Positions 60,297-64,000 of a DNA stretch of 64,000 nucleotides are shown piece by piece. The number at the start of each line of letters is the position of its first letter. Position 1 is the stretch's first letter. Under the pieces are notes generated by a model. It ran no database searches. It had not been told where the DNA came from and was given only the letters and a program-made list of their open reading frames with translations. Location of the stretch: assembly GCA_050084985.1 (NCBI GenBank), contig JBITNC010000001.1, positions 91,202,001-91,266,000 on the forward strand, in the 5' to 3' direction. The translations under genes were made by a program, and so were the position numbers. The stretch comes from Nageia nagi. Taxonomy: Eukaryota > Pinophyta.

Positions 60297-60301
60297 AATT
60301 G

Positions 60302-61210
60302 TATGTTGGATGATATTTTTGTCATATGTCCTAAGATCATCATAAGTGCAGGCAATTACTTGAAAAAATTTATGATAAATTTGACACATAATAGCGTTTT
60401 CTATGTCAGACCACTCTAAACCAATTTTTATATACTTATCAAGTTCTACTTCTAGCTCAACATAATTCTTCTTCAAGATGATCAAAGACTTAGCCTTTAG
60501 TACATATTCTGAATCAAACATTCTTTCAAAAGAGAGCAATCCTTTTGGTATAACATTATTTCTAAGTTGAATGATGTTTGATTATTGGAAATAATTAAGC
60601 ATTTCTTGAATACCAAAAGTAGTGATTCCCTTAGTGTGTCACTTTCAAATACTTGCATTGGTTATAAATCATTCATATAGTTTTGTTCAATGATCCTTTT
60701 GAGATGGACAATTTTAGTGCCTTCATTTAAAATTTTTACCTATTTATTTTGGAAAAGGAGAAGAAGATGATCGCAGTCTAAGGCTAGGTATCCTTCCAAT
60801 TTATTAGTAAATTATTTTGAAAAATATATTCCTTATAAAGGTGGAAGATCAACTACAATAACATCTTGAACAACGTAAATATTAGGGAAGGCATTCAAAG
60901 TTATTTGAACTCTTTTAACACTACCAAATACACATACTAAGAAAGAATCTAATTGTATGACACCATCAATACATCTTATAATATATAGCTTCATTTCATT
61001 TGCAATAGCTTTAGGGATCATAGTTATTGTAGCTCTAGTATCAATCATATAATTGTTCACTACCCAACCTTCTAGTCTTAAAGATAAATAGAAAGGTGGG
61101 GGTCTTGTTATACCTATTAGAGTTGGAGGGATAACTTCAGACATGGCATAGATAGGATTCTTTTTATTTGCACTTTTTTTACTATTTATTAACTTTAAAG
61201 CTTTTTGCAA
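60302..61210 (-). pseudogene. Tat-like element: protease and start of pol
   Basis: The 125-codon frame from 61,210 contains the protease site as D-T-R-A-T (61,028-61,042), where the family has D-T-G-A-T, so the glycine essential for the active loop is changed. Next come a valine-rich second strand (NIYVVQDVIVVDLPP) and, after a break, a frame from 60,539 ending in ACTYDDLRTYDKNIIQHT, matching the F-A-W-x-Y-x-D-L linker that precedes RT. The solo LTR cuts the frame directly after this. Confidence 0.75.
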
Positions 61211-61399
61211 AAGATTTAATTAACTTGGTATCTTTAATGCATTAAACATAGTCATCCTAGAAGGAGTTTTCTTTAATTCTTCCATAATATTGTATGGAGC
61301 ATATGGATGGACTTACTTGGTTATGCTTATTGATGTGTTTTGAAATGTTGAGTAGCCTTTTCTTTATGATAATCAATAATGAAAGGACATATCAATGTG

Positions 61400-62754
61400 C
61401 TAGGTCATTTTTTCTTTGGTATTTATTTTCTAGTAGCAAGGTTTGTTTCACCTGAGGCATTAGTACTTGTATTTGATTGAACAACACTTGGATCAAATGG
61501 AACTTGATGATGTTGGTTATGATTTTGAGCCAAGGGAGCCTTAACTTTTTTAGGTTTAGGTTGTATTTGAGTGGATGCTCAATATTGCTAAGTGGCTTGA
61601 GGTTGCTATGGAACTGTTGAAGAAGTTGCTCTAGTTTGAAAATAATTTTCTTATTCTCCAGCATATCCTAGAAGCCAAAAGTTCACCATTATGAGATCAA
61701 CAGTAAGATCTGATGTAGGTTCTACCATATAATCATAATGTAAGCCTAAGTATTTATGTTGATACACCATACATGAATCTAGAAAATGAGGAGCTGAATA
61801 TGGTGGACACCACTTCGAAATGCTTGAAGTAGTACTATCTATAGAATTAGTCATAATAGAATTTTCAATTATTTTAGGAGGATTTGTCTATTCTGGTTGG
61901 TTAACCTTGGGCTAAAATCTTGGTTAATACTGATTATCGTATCTTCTATAATTAAAACTATGATTCTATATTTTTTATAGAGTGAGCTTATTAGTTAAAT
62001 TCTTGATAGTTACCTTCAACTAACTTATTCTTTCCTTTTCTTGAAATTTAGGTTCAGTACTAGTACTTGTGAATGCAAGAGAGGGTAATGCTAGTAACTG
62101 ATTTAGGATAATAGGTTTGGAAGGAGGTGGTAAGGTGAGAACTCCATGTTGACTTATTTGTGGAGCTTATTTAGGAGGAAAAATTGAAAATAAGGGCATG
62201 ATTATTCTAGGTTGCATTTTACCAGAGGAGACTAGGGTATGTTCTATGGTTATTGCTATTTGATAAACATGTGGGAACATATATCTTGACATAATAATAA
62301 GAATATTATAGTCAAGAAGAAAAGGTTTCCTATAATACAACAATGCTTTTGCATTTATTGGTCTAATCCTTACTAGTATATACTTCCATGTTCTTTTGAA
62401 TCTGATATTCAAATCATCAATGGATTCATGAGGATATCTTTTGATACATGCTATGAGGCTAAAGAACATGCTATCATCACCATATATAACAAATATTTTA
62501 ATTAAATCCTGACATGACTCTTCCCATAAATTTATAGATTAGGGAATAAGAGTTCTAAACCACTCAGTTGCTTTGCCTTCAAAAGAGTGTGATAGTAACC
62601 TAGTTATCATGGTTTCATCAGTAATATCAAAGATTGAAGCCAACAAAGATACATATTGGAAATGTTCATATGGCATATTTTTAGATCCATCATGCTTAGG
62701 CAAAACTTTAAAATTTTTTTGAGGTATAGGAGGTGAATTATTAGCAACAACCAA
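61400..62754 (-). pseudogene. Tat-like element: gag
   Basis: From 62,754: PPIPQKNFKVLPKHDGSKNM, then SHSFEGKATEWFRTL (family: capsid A-x-x-W-F), a stop, then ACIKRYPHESIDDLNIRFKR, IEHTLVSSGKMQP, a proline-rich linker, ISKWCPPYSAPHFLDSCMV and a glutamine/proline-rich tail to 61,400. Most of it stays in one frame with a few stops. It is co-linear with protease, RT, integrase and the extra ORF. Confidence 0.75.
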
Positions 62755-63031
62755 ATAATGACTATTATTTCAGGTAGGAAAACTTACTGGTTGAGCCATA
62801 CTTGGAGAATGGGTAGGAGACAAAGGATTTTTAAGAACTGAATCAAATATAACTAATATTGGGATTGTCTGTAAGGGGACCAAAGGAGACACAACCCAAG
62901 AAATATTTTGCTTAGTCCTCCTATGAGGAACTAAGAGCTCTTGAAATCTAGGTTATCTAAGAGAATTTTTGGCACTACTTCTAGTTATTCTACATTTTAG
63001 AGGTGCTAGGGTTCAAAACATTGACTGGTTG

Positions 63032-63052
63032 ATAGTAGAGTCACCAATAAGG
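63032..63052 (-). promoter_or_regulatory. possible primer binding site of the Tat-like element
   Basis: The minus strand reads TTATTGGTGACTCTACTATC, loosely like the TTTGGCGACTC-type primer sites of Ogre/Tat elements. It lies about 280 bases before the gag start. The match is imperfect and no LTR end could be proved beside it. Confidence 0.3.
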
Positions 63053-64000
63053 TTAAAATAACCTTACAATCTTGAAGGATTTAATTTATAGCCCACTAGA
63101 TGAGGCTATTAGGCCTAACTATGCCTACTAAATATGGAATTTAACTCTTGTCCCAGTGGACATACCAAAAATGGAACTTTTTACTATTGATTGGTATAGC
63201 ATAATATCAAAGGGTTTGGTCTAGTCATGTTCTCCACTACCCACAATAGTAGGTTCCTTGAAAGAGCAAAAAGTGGTGGGAATGTGCTCATGTTGGTTTT
63301 CTATTCAATCTTTGGTTTATAGGCTGGTTCTTATCTATATTCAAGGTTAAAAGTAATAAGAAAAGAATGAAAAGATAAAAAGTTATAGGAAAGAGACAAG
63401 TAAATAAAAAAGTTAAAATAAGAAATATACAACCTAAGCATTGTAGCTTAGGCAGTAATCCATAGTCAAGATTAAGAATAGCAAACTATCTCGCACTTGA
63501 GGTCTCTCAATCACAATACATAGCCATAATTTGAAGAAAACATTTCACACATAACATTTATAAGAGCAATAAATAGCCACTTTGTTGTAAGAGGACAAAG
63601 CATTGTCTATTTGTATTATTATATGTGACTAGATCTTATAGATTTGGGTAAATTTGCTAAAATATCCGACCCCTTTGATCTTTAAGAGTTAGCTATTTAT
63701 ACAACTTCCTCCCTTTCTTAGGTGGTTGGGTTTAATTAATATACATAATTGCTAGCATTGAATGAAATAATTAAAATAATACTATTTACATAAATACTAC
63801 AACTATGTTAGATTACATAGTAAATAAGTACCAACAATATGACTATATGAGAATTTGCAATTTCTGAATAGCCATGTCCATAGAGCCATAATCCTTTTGA
63901 CATATTTTTGATTGCTTCTTCTTTAACCTTGTAGTTGATTAGAGATAGCACTATAGTTAACTGAGTAATTATGTTACTGCAAAATGATGGGTATGATTAT
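63053..64000. other. noncoding, possible 5' LTR of the Tat-like element
   Basis: AT-rich, without genes. If the primer site call is right, the minus-strand 5' LTR lies here and continues past the window end. No copy was recognised near 53,000-54,400. Confidence 0.35.

Noticed and set aside
63053-64000. LTR pair for the Tat-like element with 53,000-54,400
   Set aside because: I could not find matching stretches between the two regions by eye; an alignment program might.

Overview
The window is nuclear DNA from a plant, most likely a seed plant with a large, slowly purged, repeat-rich genome. A gymnosperm would fit the depth of transposon decay, but that is inference. The evidence for a plant is one intron-bearing plant-type splicing-factor gene (RRC1/SR140 family), PPR and LRR-kinase gene fragments, a plant-type berberine-bridge-enzyme fragment, and Ty1/copia, Ty3/gypsy (Ogre/Tat/Athila-like), LINE and Mutator-like elements with plant-specific features such as a primer site matching initiator Met-tRNA. 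Base composition is strongly AT-rich outside genes and gene fragments. No organellar, bacterial or rRNA sequence was seen.

Layout. 1-3,987: sequence 5' of the first visible exon, probably one long intron of the splicing-factor gene; it holds a Mutator-like element (213-1,066, 9-bp target duplication) that carries a berberine-bridge-enzyme-like fragment, and a probable small MITE (3,417-3,668). 3,988-7,630: eight in-frame exons of the RRC1-like gene (SURP, CID, SAP-like, cwf21 and RS-rich parts); the RRM-encoding 5' exons lie outside the window. 7,631-12,300: 3' flank, a LINE fragment and a SINE-like tRNA relic. 12,300-31,000: four decayed Ty3/gypsy remnants (three on +, one on -), mostly gag/protease, one with RT/RNase H and one with a G-patch motif. 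31,975-36,385: a patch of dead host-gene fragments: PPR (-), histone H2B (+) with its central histone fold deleted, and an LRR receptor kinase (-) interrupted by a long palindrome. 37,800-53,000: a minus-strand LINE invaded by two related copia elements; one is full length with matching LTRs and an AAGGC target duplication, the other has its leader-gag-protease segment inverted exactly at the primer binding site. 54,400-63,060: a minus-strand Ogre/Tat/Athila-like element with gag, protease, RT/RNase H, integrase and a long extra ORF downstream of integrase; a solo copia LTR with an AATTG duplication splits its pol region.

Only the RRC1-like gene looks functional. All transposon genes contain stops or frameshifts, many of them TAA/TAG where a glutamine codon is expected, as in methylated DNA decaying by C-to-T change. 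The points most worth following are the inverted copia element, the unfamiliar long 3' ORF of the Tat-like element, a hairpin in the copia LTRs that keeps pairing while its sequence changes, and the gene-carrying Mutator element.
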